From: UBA5070 sp039798065
Lineage (GTDB): Bacteria; Fibrobacterota; Fibrobacteria; UBA5070
NCBI GenBank assembly: GCA_039798065.1
Contig: JBDKGS010000006.1
Span: 1 to 40,306, forward strand
DNA length: 40,306 nucleotides
Direction of reading: 5' to 3'
The translations under genes were made by a program, and so were the position numbers. Under the pieces are notes generated by a model. That model ran no database searches and was not told the DNA's origin. It saw only the letters and a list, made by a program, of their open reading frames with translations. Shown in pieces: positions 8,988-19,635 of the stretch (its first letter is position 1; every line of letters starts with the position of its first letter).

Positions 8988-9371
8988 ATGGGATACACCG
9001 TGCTTGTGGTGGACGACAGCGAGACGATTCGTGGAGCCTTGCTCAAGGCGTTCAAGATGGCCAAACTTCCCATGGAAGAGGTCATCCAGGCGGCCGATGG
9101 ACGCGAGGCTCTAGCGGTGCTCAAGGACAAATGGGTCGACATGGTCCTCACCGACATCAACATGCCCAACATGGGTGGCGTGGAGCTGTTGGCGGCCATG
9201 AAGGCCGATGGCGGACTCAAGGATATTCCGGTGGCGGTGGTGAGCACCGAGGGTAGCCAGACGCGCATGGCGTCGTTGCGCGAGGCGGGCATCGCCGGTT
9301 ACCTGCGCAAACCTTGCCGCCCCGAGGAAATCCGCGATTTGTTGCACTCCGTGCTGGGGGAATGGGCATGA
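8988..9371 (+). CDS. cheY: CheY-type single-domain response regulator
   Basis: A 127-residue stand-alone receiver domain. The acidic pocket is Asp9-Asp10 (VLVVDDSET), the phospho-acceptor Asp56 (VLTDINMPNMGG), the switch Thr/Ser region is VVSTEG, and the conserved lysine is in YLRKPCRPEE. It is expected to carry the signal from CheA to the flagellar or other motility motor. The start has AAAGGAG at good spacing. The stop overlaps the start of the CheX-like gene, pairing a CheY with a likely phosphatase. Confidence 0.95.
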   Translation: MGYTVLVVDDSETIRGALLKAFKMAKLPMEEVIQAADGREALAVLKDKWVDMVLTDINMPNMGGVELLAAMKADGGLKDIPVAVVSTEGSQTRMASLREAGIAGYLRKPCRPEEIRDLLHSVLGEWA

Positions 9372-9814
9372 GCAAGAACGAGATGACACAGGCCATGGAA
9401 TTGGTGGCACCGCGCATTCTGGAAGAGGCCGCGTTCATTTTTTCCGAGCCTCTCGATGCGGCCGCGGAACCCGGCGACGACTGGGCTCCCGTGGGGGTGC
9501 AGCTTCGATGGGAAGGCCCCTCGACAGGCAGCATGCGCGTCTGGGCCGATCCTGCTTTGCTTCCCGTGCTGGCCGCGAACATGCTGGGGATCGAGGAAGA
9601 CGACCCGTTGTGCATGGCCAAGGGGCTGGATGCCGCCAAGGAGACCCTGAACATGATTGTCGGAAATTGTCTGACCGAGGCGTGGGGACCGGGGCCGGTG
9701 TTCCATCTGAACATTCCCGAAACCGTGTCGGCCGAACATTTCGCCTCCGATCGGATCGACGGAATCTGGCTTTCCGCCGAAGGGCGGTCGATGCTCCTGT
9801 GGTGCGGCGCCTGA
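9368..9814 (+). CDS. cheX: CheX-like CheY-P phosphatase
   Basis: A 148-residue protein of the CheC/CheX/FliY phosphatase superfamily. The diagnostic helix is AAKETLNMIVGN (about residues 95-106), giving the E-x2-N pair that acts on phospho-Asp of CheY. Only one such helix is visible, as in CheX; CheC usually has two. The ATG at 9368 overlaps the cheY stop (ATGA); an upstream in-frame codon at 9314 would run deep into cheY and is rejected. The CheX assignment over a divergent CheC rests on the single motif and on the gene order beside cheY and cheD. Confidence 0.82.
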   Translation: MSKNEMTQAMELVAPRILEEAAFIFSEPLDAAAEPGDDWAPVGVQLRWEGPSTGSMRVWADPALLPVLAANMLGIEEDDPLCMAKGLDAAKETLNMIVGNCLTEAWGPGPVFHLNIPETVSAEHFASDRIDGIWLSAEGRSMLLWCGA

Positions 9815-9815
9815 T

Positions 9816-10874
9816 ATGGAACTCGATCGCAAGATCAAGGTGCTGGTGGTCGACGACTCCGCTGTCGTTCGCGAAGTGCTTGTACGCGAACTCCAGAAGC
9901 ATCCACGCATCGAAGTCGTGGGAACGGCTCCCGATCCGTATGTGGCACGTGACAAGATCCTGCGGCTGGCTCCCGATGTCATGACACTGGACGTGGAAAT
10001 GCCCCGCATGGACGGGATCACCTTTTTGCGCAAGATCATGGAGCACCATCCCGTACCCACCATCGTGGTGAGTTCGCTCACGCCCAAGGGTGGCGAGATG
10101 GCCATGGAAGCCCTGTCGATCGGCGCGTTCGACGTGCTGTGCAAACCGGGAGCGGCCTACACGGTGGGCGATCTGATCCCGATCCTGATTGGACAGATTC
10201 TGGCCGCCGCCGATGTCGATATCAAGAAGATCCGCTCGAACCTGACTGCCGTGCCTGCGGTTCGCATCCAGCACAAGGCCATGCGGAAAACTACCAACCG
10301 AATTTTGGCCGTGGGTGCTTCCACCGGTGGAACCGCCGCCATCGAAAATTTCCTACGGCCCATCGAGGCCAACTGTCCTCCCATCGCGATCGTCCAGCAC
10401 ATGCCGCCCGGATTCACGAAATCCTTCGCCGAGCGGTTGAATCGCGACTGCGCCATGGAAGTTCGCGAAGCTGTGGATGGCGACTTGCTCAACCCCGGAA
10501 TCGCCTTGGTGGCCCCCGGAAATTGGCACATGGTGTTGCGACGCAATGGAGCCCAGTACCGCGTCGCGCTTCACCAAGGCGAGCGGCGGCACTATCAACG
10601 CCCAGCAGTCGACGAATTGTTCGAATCCGTGGCCGAATACGCCGGGGGCAACGCGGTGGGGGTGATCCTGACCGGCATGGGAGCCGACGGTGCCGACGGA
10701 TTGCTGAAGATGCGCCAGGCAGGGGCCCGGACCATCGCCCAGGACGAGGCAACCTCTGTGGTGTGGGGGATGCCGGGCGAAGCGGTGAAGCGGGGTGCGG
10801 CAGAATTTGTCATGCCTTTGCACCAGATCGCGGGCAAGGCGATGGAACTCGTGCAGGATGGAGGTGCCTTGTGA
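9816..10874 (+). CDS. cheB: CheB protein-glutamate methylesterase/deamidase response regulator
   Basis: A 352-residue two-domain CheB. The N-terminal receiver has Asp13-Asp14 and phospho-acceptor Asp59 (TLDVEMPRMDG). The C-terminal methylesterase has the catalytic serine in VGASTGGT, the histidine in VQHMPPGFT and the aspartate in LTGMGADGADG. It removes methyl groups from chemoreceptors and so opposes CheR. Its ATG lies 1 bp after the CheX stop, and its stop overlaps the GTG of the next gene. The interdomain linker is short and basic. Confidence 0.96.
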   Translation: MELDRKIKVLVVDDSAVVREVLVRELQKHPRIEVVGTAPDPYVARDKILRLAPDVMTLDVEMPRMDGITFLRKIMEHHPVPTIVVSSLTPKGGEMAMEALSIGAFDVLCKPGAAYTVGDLIPILIGQILAAADVDIKKIRSNLTAVPAVRIQHKAMRKTTNRILAVGASTGGTAAIENFLRPIEANCPPIAIVQHMPPGFTKSFAERLNRDCAMEVREAVDGDLLNPGIALVAPGNWHMVLRRNGAQYRVALHQGERRHYQRPAVDELFESVAEYAGGNAVGVILTGMGADGADGLLKMRQAGARTIAQDEATSVVWGMPGEAVKRGAAEFVMPLHQIAGKAMELVQDGGAL

Positions 10875-11848
10875 CCCGTATCCTACTGGCCGAGGACGAC
10901 AGGATTTCGCGTGTCATGCTCCAGGCGGTTTTGAACCAATGGGGTTTCAAGGTCACGTCGGTTTCGAACGGGCGCGACGCTTTGGATGCGTTGATGGATC
11001 CCGACGGGCCCTCGCTGGCGATCATGGACTGGATGATGCCCGAAATGACCGGCGTGGAGGTGGTGAAGAAAATCCGTTCGATTGCCGGATTCCGTCCGGT
11101 GCACCTGATGCTTCTTACCGCAAAATCCAGCGGACCTGCCAGCGCCGAAGCCTTCTCGGCAGGTGCCGACGATCACATCGCCAAGCCCTACAACCTGGTC
11201 GATTTGCGGGCCCGCATCGATTTCGGGATCCGCCATCTAGGTCAGGCGGCAACGCCGGCCAAGTCCTCGGCTGGGGAGTGCGAACCGGGATTGGACAACC
11301 AAGCCGCTGCAGATGCGAAATTCGCGGCTCTGCTCCCCTTGAACCAGATCGCCATGGGCGTGATCATGGTTCATCCGGAAATGCTCCTGCATGCCCAAGC
11401 CAAGGACGGATCCTGCGATCTGGATCTTGCGGTGCGCACGGCGTTGAGCAACGGCAAGCACCTGATGGAAGGGCGCATTGACGCGGCTTGGATGGGGTCC
11501 TCCGAGGAGGTGGCGGTAGCGTCGGAAATCGTCGGGCAGGTGCTGTTGAATACGCTCGTCTACCTGTGCCGTCGCGACCCCGCCGACCCGATCCGCAAGG
11601 TCAAGCTGTTTTCCCGACACGATACCGATGACACCGTCCTGGTTGTGCGTTGCGACGGACCCGATCTCTCGGGACAGAAATTGGAAAAACTCATCCAGTC
11701 TCCGCTCCAACCAGGCCACGGCCAGATCGGCGGATTTGATCCCTATTTCTCGCGCTTGGCCATTGAATCGATCGGCGGCGGCATGAGCGCGTCACCCGAC
11801 CCCGATGGCGGCATCGTGTTCGAATTTCGATTCCCGACCGCCATCTAA
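10871..11848 (+). CDS. Response regulator with receiver and degenerate HATPase-like C-terminal domain
   Basis: A protein of about 325 residues starting at a GTG that overlaps the cheB stop. Residues 1-125 are a receiver: Glu8-Asp9-Asp10 pocket, Asp53 acceptor (AIMDWMMPEMTG) and KPYNLVDL with the conserved lysine. The second half has no DNA-binding or output domain that I recognise. It has features reminiscent of a GHKL ATPase: an N-box-like helix (VLLNTLVYLCRRD), a VVRCDGPDL strand, and a C-terminal stretch where FSRLAIESIGGGMSASPD and GGIVFEFRFP resemble the G2/F-box end of histidine kinases. ATP-binding glycines are incomplete, so catalysis is doubtful. It closes the chemotaxis operon; rsmE lies 10 bp away in convergent orientation. 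The ATPase-like reading is inference. Confidence 0.85.
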   Translation: MTRILLAEDDRISRVMLQAVLNQWGFKVTSVSNGRDALDALMDPDGPSLAIMDWMMPEMTGVEVVKKIRSIAGFRPVHLMLLTAKSSGPASAEAFSAGADDHIAKPYNLVDLRARIDFGIRHLGQAATPAKSSAGECEPGLDNQAAADAKFAALLPLNQIAMGVIMVHPEMLLHAQAKDGSCDLDLAVRTALSNGKHLMEGRIDAAWMGSSEEVAVASEIVGQVLLNTLVYLCRRDPADPIRKVKLFSRHDTDDTVLVVRCDGPDLSGQKLEKLIQSPLQPGHGQIGGFDPYFSRLAIESIGGGMSASPDPDGGIVFEFRFPTAI

Positions 11849-11858
11849 GGAGCGTCCC

Positions 11859-12563
11859 TCAGCTCGACATCGCCCCCAAGGCCCAGAACCCGGCCGCCAC
11901 GGCGCGCAACCGGCTTTCGCCCAATGTCAGAAGTTGTCCGCCTCGGCTTTTGGCGAGGTCGATTTCTTCCGGAGAAAATCCACCCTCGGGTCCCACGGCC
12001 AGCCAGCCATTCGCACCGCGTTCCACTGGAGCATCCGTGGGGTGGCAGACAAAAATCGTCGCGCCTTCGGAGGCCGCCCGCTCCACCCAGGCATCCCATT
12101 CCAGAGGTTCGGGGATCTCGCACAACCAGGCTTGTTTGGATTGCTGCAATCCCGCCACGGCCTTGGCGCGCAGGCGTTCCAGCTGGTGGTCCAATTCCCG
12201 GCCGCGCGGGACCTGGACACGTTTTGTCCACAAGGGCTGGATGCGGCGCACCGGCACCTGCGTGCACAGTTCCACCACGTCCTCCAACCCGCGGTTCTTC
12301 AGGATGGCTTGGGCGAGCGAGCGCGGGGGAGGGGGCACCTCTGCCGTGAGATCCAGGCACCGCAATTCGGAGCGTTTGGCATCGGCGCGTTCCAGGGCGG
12401 CCTCCATCAAGCTTCCGCGGCCGTCGGTCACCGTGCAGACGGTGCCTTCCGCAAGACGGAGCACGCGCACCAGATGTGCCGATTCGCTCGCGTCCAGGAC
12501 CAAATTTTGTCCGGGAGCGGATTCGGGATGGTAGATCCAGGATTCGTCGTATACGCCAGGCAT
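11859..12563 (-). CDS. rsmE: 16S rRNA (uracil-1498-N3)-methyltransferase RsmE
   Basis: A 234-residue SPOUT-class methyltransferase that methylates U1498 near the decoding site of 16S rRNA. The C-terminal knot region is characteristic: LAVGPEGGFSPEEID, then LGESRLRAVAAG in place of the usual LR-ETA. The N-terminal PUA-like part includes the IYHPE opening and HLVRVLRL. I start at the ATG giving MPGVYDESWIYHPE, which matches the family's usual N-terminus; the frame is open further upstream but adds sequence unlike RsmE. No strong SD is visible. It converges with the chemotaxis operon and is preceded by a hairpin that probably ends the upstream icd transcript, so it may need its own promoter between 12564 and 12624. 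Confidence 0.92.
   Translation of the reverse strand: MPGVYDESWIYHPESAPGQNLVLDASESAHLVRVLRLAEGTVCTVTDGRGSLMEAALERADAKRSELRCLDLTAEVPPPPRSLAQAILKNRGLEDVVELCTQVPVRRIQPLWTKRVQVPRGRELDHQLERLRAKAVAGLQQSKQAWLCEIPEPLEWDAWVERAASEGATIFVCHPTDAPVERGANGWLAVGPEGGFSPEEIDLAKSRGGQLLTLGESRLRAVAAGFWALGAMSS
12216..12228. repeat. GACA-N5-TGTC site 1 (spacer CGTTT)
   Basis: Exact interrupted palindrome inside rsmE; on the coding strand it reads G|ACA|AAA|CGT|GTC in codon phase. Confidence 0.8.
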
Positions 12564-12624
12564 GATCGGGAAAGTTAGGCAATGCCGATCGAACGGCATG
12601 TCGCGTGCGATCCTGCACAAACGA

Positions 12625-12660
12625 AACCGGGATCCCCGCCGTGACGGCAAGCTCCCGGTT
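12625..12660 (-). terminator. Hairpin downstream of icd
   Basis: AACCGGGA (12625-12632) pairs with TCCCGGTT (12653-12660), with an inner GCCG/CGGC stem. On the - strand the outer arm is followed by TTTCGTTTG, a weak T-rich stretch. It sits 22 bp past the icd stop, where a terminator is expected. Confidence 0.6.
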
Positions 12661-12681
12661 GTCGCTACAGGTGACCTCGCA

Positions 12682-14904
<2,223 letters not shown>

Positions 14905-14962
14905 ACCTGTATAAGCTAGCAAGAACCAATCTCAATGTCTTTTTTCGCTCTGGCGAATCGCG

Positions 14963-15664
14963 CTAGAAGCGCAGGGCCACCTGCATGCCGGGCATCACGC
15001 CGTTGGTCCTGCTGGCGTACACGGCGGGGGCGAACTCCAGCGAGATGGGCTGCGGATACCGGGATTGTGTTGCCAGGTCGGCGGCGTTGCTGAATTGGTA
15101 CCAGGAGACGAATTGCAGGGAGGCTCCGCTCAGCATCCCAAATAGACCGGCGGCGATCATGTTGTCGGTATTGTTGTTGCTGTATTTGCGATCACTGGTG
15201 GCCGTTGCTTGGACATTTGCTGTCACCCCTTTGACGAGAAGGCCAACTCCGCTGGCCATCAGCGCCAAGCTTGCGGTATAAGTGCCCCAGCCGCCCATCT
15301 CCTGCTCTGCAGCGGGGTTCATCGCGTTGGATGCCTCGACCATGTCGGAGGCGCCGCTGCCGTTGACCGGAATACCGATCGCGATGCCAAGAATGCCCAA
15401 ACCCGCGATACCACCGCTTTCGGCGAACGCATCGAAGAACACCATGCCGAGTCCTGCCCACGACATGATGCGGCCTATTCTTTGCCGAGTGGCGCCCGAC
15501 TCGTACAGCTGCGCCGCGTCGACGATTTCCTCGCCCGGCTCGTCTTCCAGTTCGACCAAGGTGTCGACAATATCCGTCTTGGCGGTGTCGCGGGACAAAT
15601 CTTGACCGGATGCGGTACCGTTCCAAAGCGCGGCGACCACCAGGAAGAACAGGGAATAACGCAT
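14963..15664 (-). CDS. Secreted or envelope protein of unknown function
   Basis: A 233-residue protein I do not recognise. The ATG at 15664 has AAGAGGT upstream and opens with a good signal peptide (MRYSLFFLVVAALWNGTASG, cleavage likely after ASG or SGQ). The mature part begins with an acidic segment (VELEDEPGEEIVDAAQLYES), followed by several glycine-rich hydrophobic stretches (for example AGLGILGIAIGIPV and LALMASGVGLLVKG) and an aromatic C-terminus ending VALRF. A terminal phenylalanine and alternating pattern would suit an outer-membrane-associated protein, but this is inference. The frame remains open upstream of 15664; that stretch is rejected as coding because it antisenses acpS and has no signal features. 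Confidence 0.8.
   Translation of the reverse strand: MRYSLFFLVVAALWNGTASGQDLSRDTAKTDIVDTLVELEDEPGEEIVDAAQLYESGATRQRIGRIMSWAGLGMVFFDAFAESGGIAGLGILGIAIGIPVNGSGASDMVEASNAMNPAAEQEMGGWGTYTASLALMASGVGLLVKGVTANVQATATSDRKYSNNNTDNMIAAGLFGMLSGASLQFVSWYQFSNAADLATQSRYPQPISLEFAPAVYASRTNGVMPGMQVALRF
15212..15224. repeat. GACA-N5-TGTC site 3 (spacer TTTGC)
   Basis: Exact copy inside the secreted-protein gene, coding T-A-N-V on the - strand. Near-copies with one mismatch lie at 15566 and 15594 in the same gene. Confidence 0.8.
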
Positions 15665-15794
15665 TTCAAACCTCTTGTGGGGTGTCCGCTGACGGACTTT
15701 GAGGTGCGGCGCCCCGAAAAGGAAAAGCGGCGCGAAGGGATCGTCTTGGCGTTCCTGGCTTGGGTCCGTCAAGATTCGAAAAACTAACTCCCCT

Positions 15795-15805
15795 GGGGGG
15801 GGGGG
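15795..15805. repeat. Homopolymeric G tract (11 G)
   Basis: Eleven consecutive G in the short gap between acpS and the secreted-protein gene, about 130 bp upstream of the latter's start. Tracts of this length are prone to slipped-strand length change. The exact count could also be a sequencing error. Confidence 0.75.
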
Positions 15806-15831
15806 CGAAAACGCTGCTCCAAAAACCGTCG

Positions 15832-16200
15832 TCAGCTCTCCAGGATCCCCACGGCCGAAGCGGTCACCTTGTCGTGGGTGATGCTCACATGCACGCGGGT
15901 GGCGCCCAGTTGCTCCATGCGCGCGGCGGCGGCGTTGTGCAGATGCGCCACCGGGGCGCCCGAGGCCAGCGGCAGGATCTCGATGTCGGTCCATTCGATT
16001 CCGGCGGCAATTCCTGTCCCCAATGCCTTGGAGATGGCTTCCTTGGCCGCAAAGCGTCCGGCGTAGCGTTCGTACTTGCCTTCGCCGAACTTCTCGCAGA
16101 ATTCGCGTTCGGCCACTGTGCAGATGCGCTCGAACAAACGAGGCGACACCTTGCGGATCCGTTCGATGAGCACCTGGTCGATTCCGATTCCGACGATCAT
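15832..16200 (-). CDS. acpS: Holo-[acyl-carrier-protein] synthase
   Basis: A 122-residue AcpS that transfers 4'-phosphopantetheine from CoA to apo-ACP for fatty acid synthesis. Diagnostic elements are GIGIDQVLIERI at the N-terminus (Mg-binding Asp), RFAAKEAISKALGTGI in the middle, and HVSITHDK near the C-terminus. The ATG has a good SD (AAGGAGAT) located in the 13-bp gap after the penicillin-binding protein stop, so the two are very likely cotranscribed. Confidence 0.95.
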   Translation of the reverse strand: MIVGIGIDQVLIERIRKVSPRLFERICTVAEREFCEKFGEGKYERYAGRFAAKEAISKALGTGIAAGIEWTDIEILPLASGAPVAHLHNAAAARMEQLGATRVHVSITHDKVTASAVGILES

Positions 16201-16213
16201 GCAGTGGATCTCC

Positions 16214-18700
16214 TTAGAAGAGGATGCCGTCGGGCGGCACGGTCGATGGGGCCAAGCTGTCGATGGCCGTCGAATCCAAGGTGTCCTTGGGCCACGGAGT
16301 GGGGCAGTTCCACGAGACCTTCAGGCCCTTGGGGGCCGACGGGAATCGCTGCGGGGGATAGGGCAGGAGCGTATCCTTGAAGACCCTCTCCAAAAAACGT
16401 CCAACGATGGGTAGGCCCGTGCGCGAGCCTTCGCCGGTCATGCCGCTGCGAAAATGCAGCGACGGGTCGTCGTTGCCGGTCCAGGCCGCGCTGACAAGAT
16501 CCGTCGTGACGGAAACGTACCATCCGTCGGCGTGCTCGGAACTGGTTCCGGTCTTGCCGCCCAGTTCGCGTCCGCCCTGGAACACGTCGTAGGAATACAG
16601 GGCCATCGAGGTGCCGTTGGGCTCCTGGAATCCACCGCGCAGCATGTGGGTCATGAGCCATGCGACATTTTCTGTCAATACTTGCCTGGCCTCCTGCTTG
16701 AAGGTCGCCAACACCTTTCCTTTGCGGTCGGTGACACGCACCACCGCCCACGGATCGATGGCCTTGCCGCCATTCACGAAGGGCTGGTAGGCGCCCGCGA
16801 GCTCCAACAAGGTGACAGGATTTGCCCCCAGGCCCACCGAAGGGACGGCCTTGAGAGGCGACTTGATGCCCAGCCGTAGCATGGTGGCCGCGACGTTTTC
16901 CGGCCCAACCTTCATGATCACCTGCGAGGTGACCGTATTCAGCGATCGTCCGAACGCGTTGCGAAGGCTCACCGTGTCGCTGTTCGAAATCCAGTCGGCG
17001 TTGTGCGGTGTCCAGCGTTTGGTTTCGCCGTTCTCCTGGTAGGTGAAGGTCCGGACCTCGTCGACGAACCGATCGCAGGGCGCCATGCCCTGCTCCAGCG
17101 CGGTGGCGTACACGAACGCCTTCGCGGTGCTGCCATTGGATCGGCGGGTCCCCGCCACGTGGTCGAGCTTGGAAAATTCGTGGTCGATGCCGCCCACCCA
17201 GGCCTTGATCTCGCCGGTGCGAGGATCCATGGCCACCATCGCGCCTTGCAGAAATTGTCGAGTCATCCGGATGGAATCGATGGGACTCACCAACGTGTCG
17301 CGGAAGCCTTTACGGGTGTAGACCCGCATCCGTTCCTTGCGGCGCAAGGCCTTTCGCGCCAACGCGGTGTCGCCGTCCAAGCTGTCCATCAGCCGGATCC
17401 AACGACCTGTCCCGCGCGCCAGAGAATCGAGGTAACCAGGAATCTCCGTCCCGTCCTTGTACCGCCACGGTGCTTGACCCGCCCATTCGCCATCGAAGCG
17501 TTTTTGCAAAAGCGGCATGAAATCGGCCATGGCCTCTTGGGCGTAGGCCTGCATGGTCGCGTCGATGGTGGTGTGGACCACAAGCCCGTCGGTGAATGGG
17601 TTGCAGTCGTTTTCCTTGCACCAACCTTTGAGCCAGGCCGTGATCCAATCGCGGAAATGCGGAGCGAGCCCAGCCGATGGAGTGGAGTTGGTTGGATTCA
17701 ATCCAAGAGGCAGCGCCACAAGCGAATCGTGAGCCCGTTTGCCGATCACCTTGGCTCGCACCAGTTGACTCAGAACCACGTTGCGCCGGGCCAAAGCCCT
17801 CTCGGGACGGGTGAAGGGATTGTTGACCGACGGGCCTTTCAAAAGTCCGATGAGCAGGGCGGCTTCCTGGGGTTCCAGATCCTTGGCGGCCTTGCCGAAA
17901 TACCGGTAGCTGGCCGAGTGCAGGCCCCAGGTGTTGTTGCCGAAGGTCACGGTGTTCAGGTACAACGTGAGGATTTCGTCCTTGGAATGCAACAGCTCCA
18001 GCTTGCTGGCCAGGGTCCATTCTCGCATCTTGGCGATGGGGACGCGCAAGCCTGGAATGAACCCCAACAGGCCGCGGTGTTGCCGGGTCTGGAACAGGTT
18101 CTTGGCCAGCTGTTGCGCCAAGGTGGAGCCGCCGCGCTTGCCGCCGCGCAAGGTGGACCAGGCGGCGGAAAACGGCGCCAACGGGTCGATCCCCTTGTGC
18201 GAGAAGAACCGTTCGTCTTCGGTCGCCACCAACGCCCGGACGACAATTTCCGGAATCTGGTCGCGCGCAAGCGGTGTGCGGTCTTCCAGCCAGATTTTGC
18301 CAAGGACCACGTTGTCGGCCGATCGGATTTCCGTGGCCGTCGCCAGTTGGGGATCGCGCAGTTCCGAAAATCCCGGCGATCTTCCGAACAGCCACAAGAC
18401 GTTCAGATCGACACAGCCACCCAGCACCAGCAGGAACCCCACGAAGCGCGCGAGTCCCACACCGAACAGGGCGGGCCATTTCCAACGCCCCTGCACGTCG
18501 GGAAGTGTCCACCATACACGGCGCAACACCGGCCAAGCGGGTGCCAAAAATTGACGTGCCCTTTCGAGCCACGGGTACAACGCCTGGATCCACGACTTCA
18601 GGCGTTGGATCTTCGTGAGTTCCGATTTCGTGTCTTGGTCTTCCAAAATAGGGTCGACAAGGTAACTTACCGCGCCATAACCACCCACGGCGGCCGCCAT
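16214..18700 (-). CDS. Class A penicillin-binding protein (PBP1A type, transglycosylase/transpeptidase)
   Basis: An 828-residue bifunctional peptidoglycan synthase. After a cytoplasmic N-terminus of about 85 residues comes one TM anchor (about residues 90-112, LFGVGLARFVGFLLVLGGCV). The GT51 glycosyltransferase follows, with ATEDERFFSHKGID holding the catalytic Glu and GGSTLAQQLAKNLF as the second motif. The transpeptidase has the SxxK serine in GSTAKAF, SLN as the SxN motif, and KTGTSS. It polymerises lipid II and cross-links peptides in the periplasm. The N-terminal cytoplasmic part is longer than usual. It is divergent from the LysR gene with only 35 bp between starts, and leads acpS. Confidence 0.94.
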   Translation of the reverse strand: MAAAVGGYGAVSYLVDPILEDQDTKSELTKIQRLKSWIQALYPWLERARQFLAPAWPVLRRVWWTLPDVQGRWKWPALFGVGLARFVGFLLVLGGCVDLNVLWLFGRSPGFSELRDPQLATATEIRSADNVVLGKIWLEDRTPLARDQIPEIVVRALVATEDERFFSHKGIDPLAPFSAAWSTLRGGKRGGSTLAQQLAKNLFQTRQHRGLLGFIPGLRVPIAKMREWTLASKLELLHSKDEILTLYLNTVTFGNNTWGLHSASYRYFGKAAKDLEPQEAALLIGLLKGPSVNNPFTRPERALARRNVVLSQLVRAKVIGKRAHDSLVALPLGLNPTNSTPSAGLAPHFRDWITAWLKGWCKENDCNPFTDGLVVHTTIDATMQAYAQEAMADFMPLLQKRFDGEWAGQAPWRYKDGTEIPGYLDSLARGTGRWIRLMDSLDGDTALARKALRRKERMRVYTRKGFRDTLVSPIDSIRMTRQFLQGAMVAMDPRTGEIKAWVGGIDHEFSKLDHVAGTRRSNGSTAKAFVYATALEQGMAPCDRFVDEVRTFTYQENGETKRWTPHNADWISNSDTVSLRNAFGRSLNTVTSQVIMKVGPENVAATMLRLGIKSPLKAVPSVGLGANPVTLLELAGAYQPFVNGGKAIDPWAVVRVTDRKGKVLATFKQEARQVLTENVAWLMTHMLRGGFQEPNGTSMALYSYDVFQGGRELGGKTGTSSEHADGWYVSVTTDLVSAAWTGNDDPSLHFRSGMTGEGSRTGLPIVGRFLERVFKDTLLPYPPQRFPSAPKGLKVSWNCPTPWPKDTLDSTAIDSLAPSTVPPDGILF
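16664..16676. repeat. GACA-N5-TGTC site 4 (spacer TTTTC)
   Basis: Exact copy inside the penicillin-binding protein gene, coding T-E-N-V on the - strand. Confidence 0.8.
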
Positions 18701-18735
18701 CCATTTAAGGGGGAACTTGGGTTAGCTTTCCCGAA

Positions 18736-19599
18736 ATGCTCGATCTCGATGCCCTCAAGGCTTTTGTGGCCGCCTGCGAAGAAGGCTCGATCAGCCGCGC
18801 CGCGCAGCGGCTGTTCCGGTCGCAACCGGCGGTCACCCGTCAGATCTTGTCTTTGGAGAAGGAACTGGGGGCCGCGCTCCTGGATCGGTCGTCCCGGGGC
18901 GTGCGGGCCTCGCAGGCGGGTGCGGTCGTGCTGCAACGCGCACAGAAGCTGCTTCGCGACGTGGAAGCGCTTTCTGGAGCGGCGCGCGATTCCAGCGATG
19001 CGGGGGGAGATCTGCGCATCGCCTGCAGCGATACTGTGGCGCAGTTCTGGCTTGCTCCGCTATTGGGCCGTTTCGCGAAGGAGAACCCCAACGCCCGGCT
19101 CCATCTGGACATCTTCAACACTCCCGAAATCGCCAATCGGGTGGCGTCTGGATTGGACGACGTGGGGTTCGTGCTGTTGCCGTTGCAGCACCCGTCCCTC
19201 ATCCACCGCACGGTGCTCAAGTACCATCATGTCGCGGCGTTCGGGAACGGGAGCTCACCGGTTTCCAAGGGACAGATATCGGCAAGCGACCTCGCCGAGT
19301 CCCCGCTTGTCCTGCTGGGCAGGCAGACCCGATCCCGACAACTCATCGAGGAGGGGTTTCTCTCGCGGGGACTCTGGCCTCAACGGGTGGTGGAGGTGGG
19401 GAACGTTTCGGTGCAGAAGGAGCTGGTGCGTGTCGGGTTGGGCGTAGGGGTGCTGCCCGACTACGCCCAGCGACAGGGCGATGGACTGGAGTACCGGCCC
19501 ATCGAGAACGCTTCGGTGCGCGAGATCGCGCTCGTGACCCACCGCACCGATTTCCCGGGCGGTCTGTCCGAACGCTTCGTGAAGATGGTTTTGGGGTAA
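18736..19599 (+). CDS. LysR-family transcriptional regulator
   Basis: A 287-residue LysR regulator. The N-terminal winged helix-turn-helix (residues 1-60) reads LDLDALKAFVAACEEGSISR, then AAQRLFRSQPAVTRQI and an LEKELGAALLDR recognition region. A linker helix and a two-lobe periplasmic-binding-like effector domain follow (LRIACSDTVAQFWLAPLLGR, then GVGVLPDYA). The effector is unknown. It is divergent from the penicillin-binding protein gene with 35 bp between start codons, so it may regulate that promoter, as LysR proteins often do with divergent neighbours; this is inference. No clear SD precedes the ATG. Confidence 0.93.
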   Translation: MLDLDALKAFVAACEEGSISRAAQRLFRSQPAVTRQILSLEKELGAALLDRSSRGVRASQAGAVVLQRAQKLLRDVEALSGAARDSSDAGGDLRIACSDTVAQFWLAPLLGRFAKENPNARLHLDIFNTPEIANRVASGLDDVGFVLLPLQHPSLIHRTVLKYHHVAAFGNGSSPVSKGQISASDLAESPLVLLGRQTRSRQLIEEGFLSRGLWPQRVVEVGNVSVQKELVRVGLGVGVLPDYAQRQGDGLEYRPIENASVREIALVTHRTDFPGGLSERFVKMVLG

Positions 19600-19622
19600 T
19601 TTATAGACCGAGTTCGTCTCTT

Positions 19623-19635
19623 GACAAAACCTGTC
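19623..19635. repeat. GACA-N5-TGTC site 5, intergenic (spacer AAACC)
   Basis: The only exact copy outside a gene. It lies between the convergent ends of the LysR gene and the HigA-like fragment, and abuts the TAA of the latter. Confidence 0.8.

Noticed and set aside
9314..9367. Upstream in-frame start for the CheX-like gene
   Set aside because: It would overlap cheY by more than 50 bp; the ATG at 9368 fits the ATGA coupling and the family N-terminus.
14905..14962. T-run near 14939 as a terminator of the secreted-protein gene
   Set aside because: The T-run lies on the wrong side of the small hairpin for either strand.
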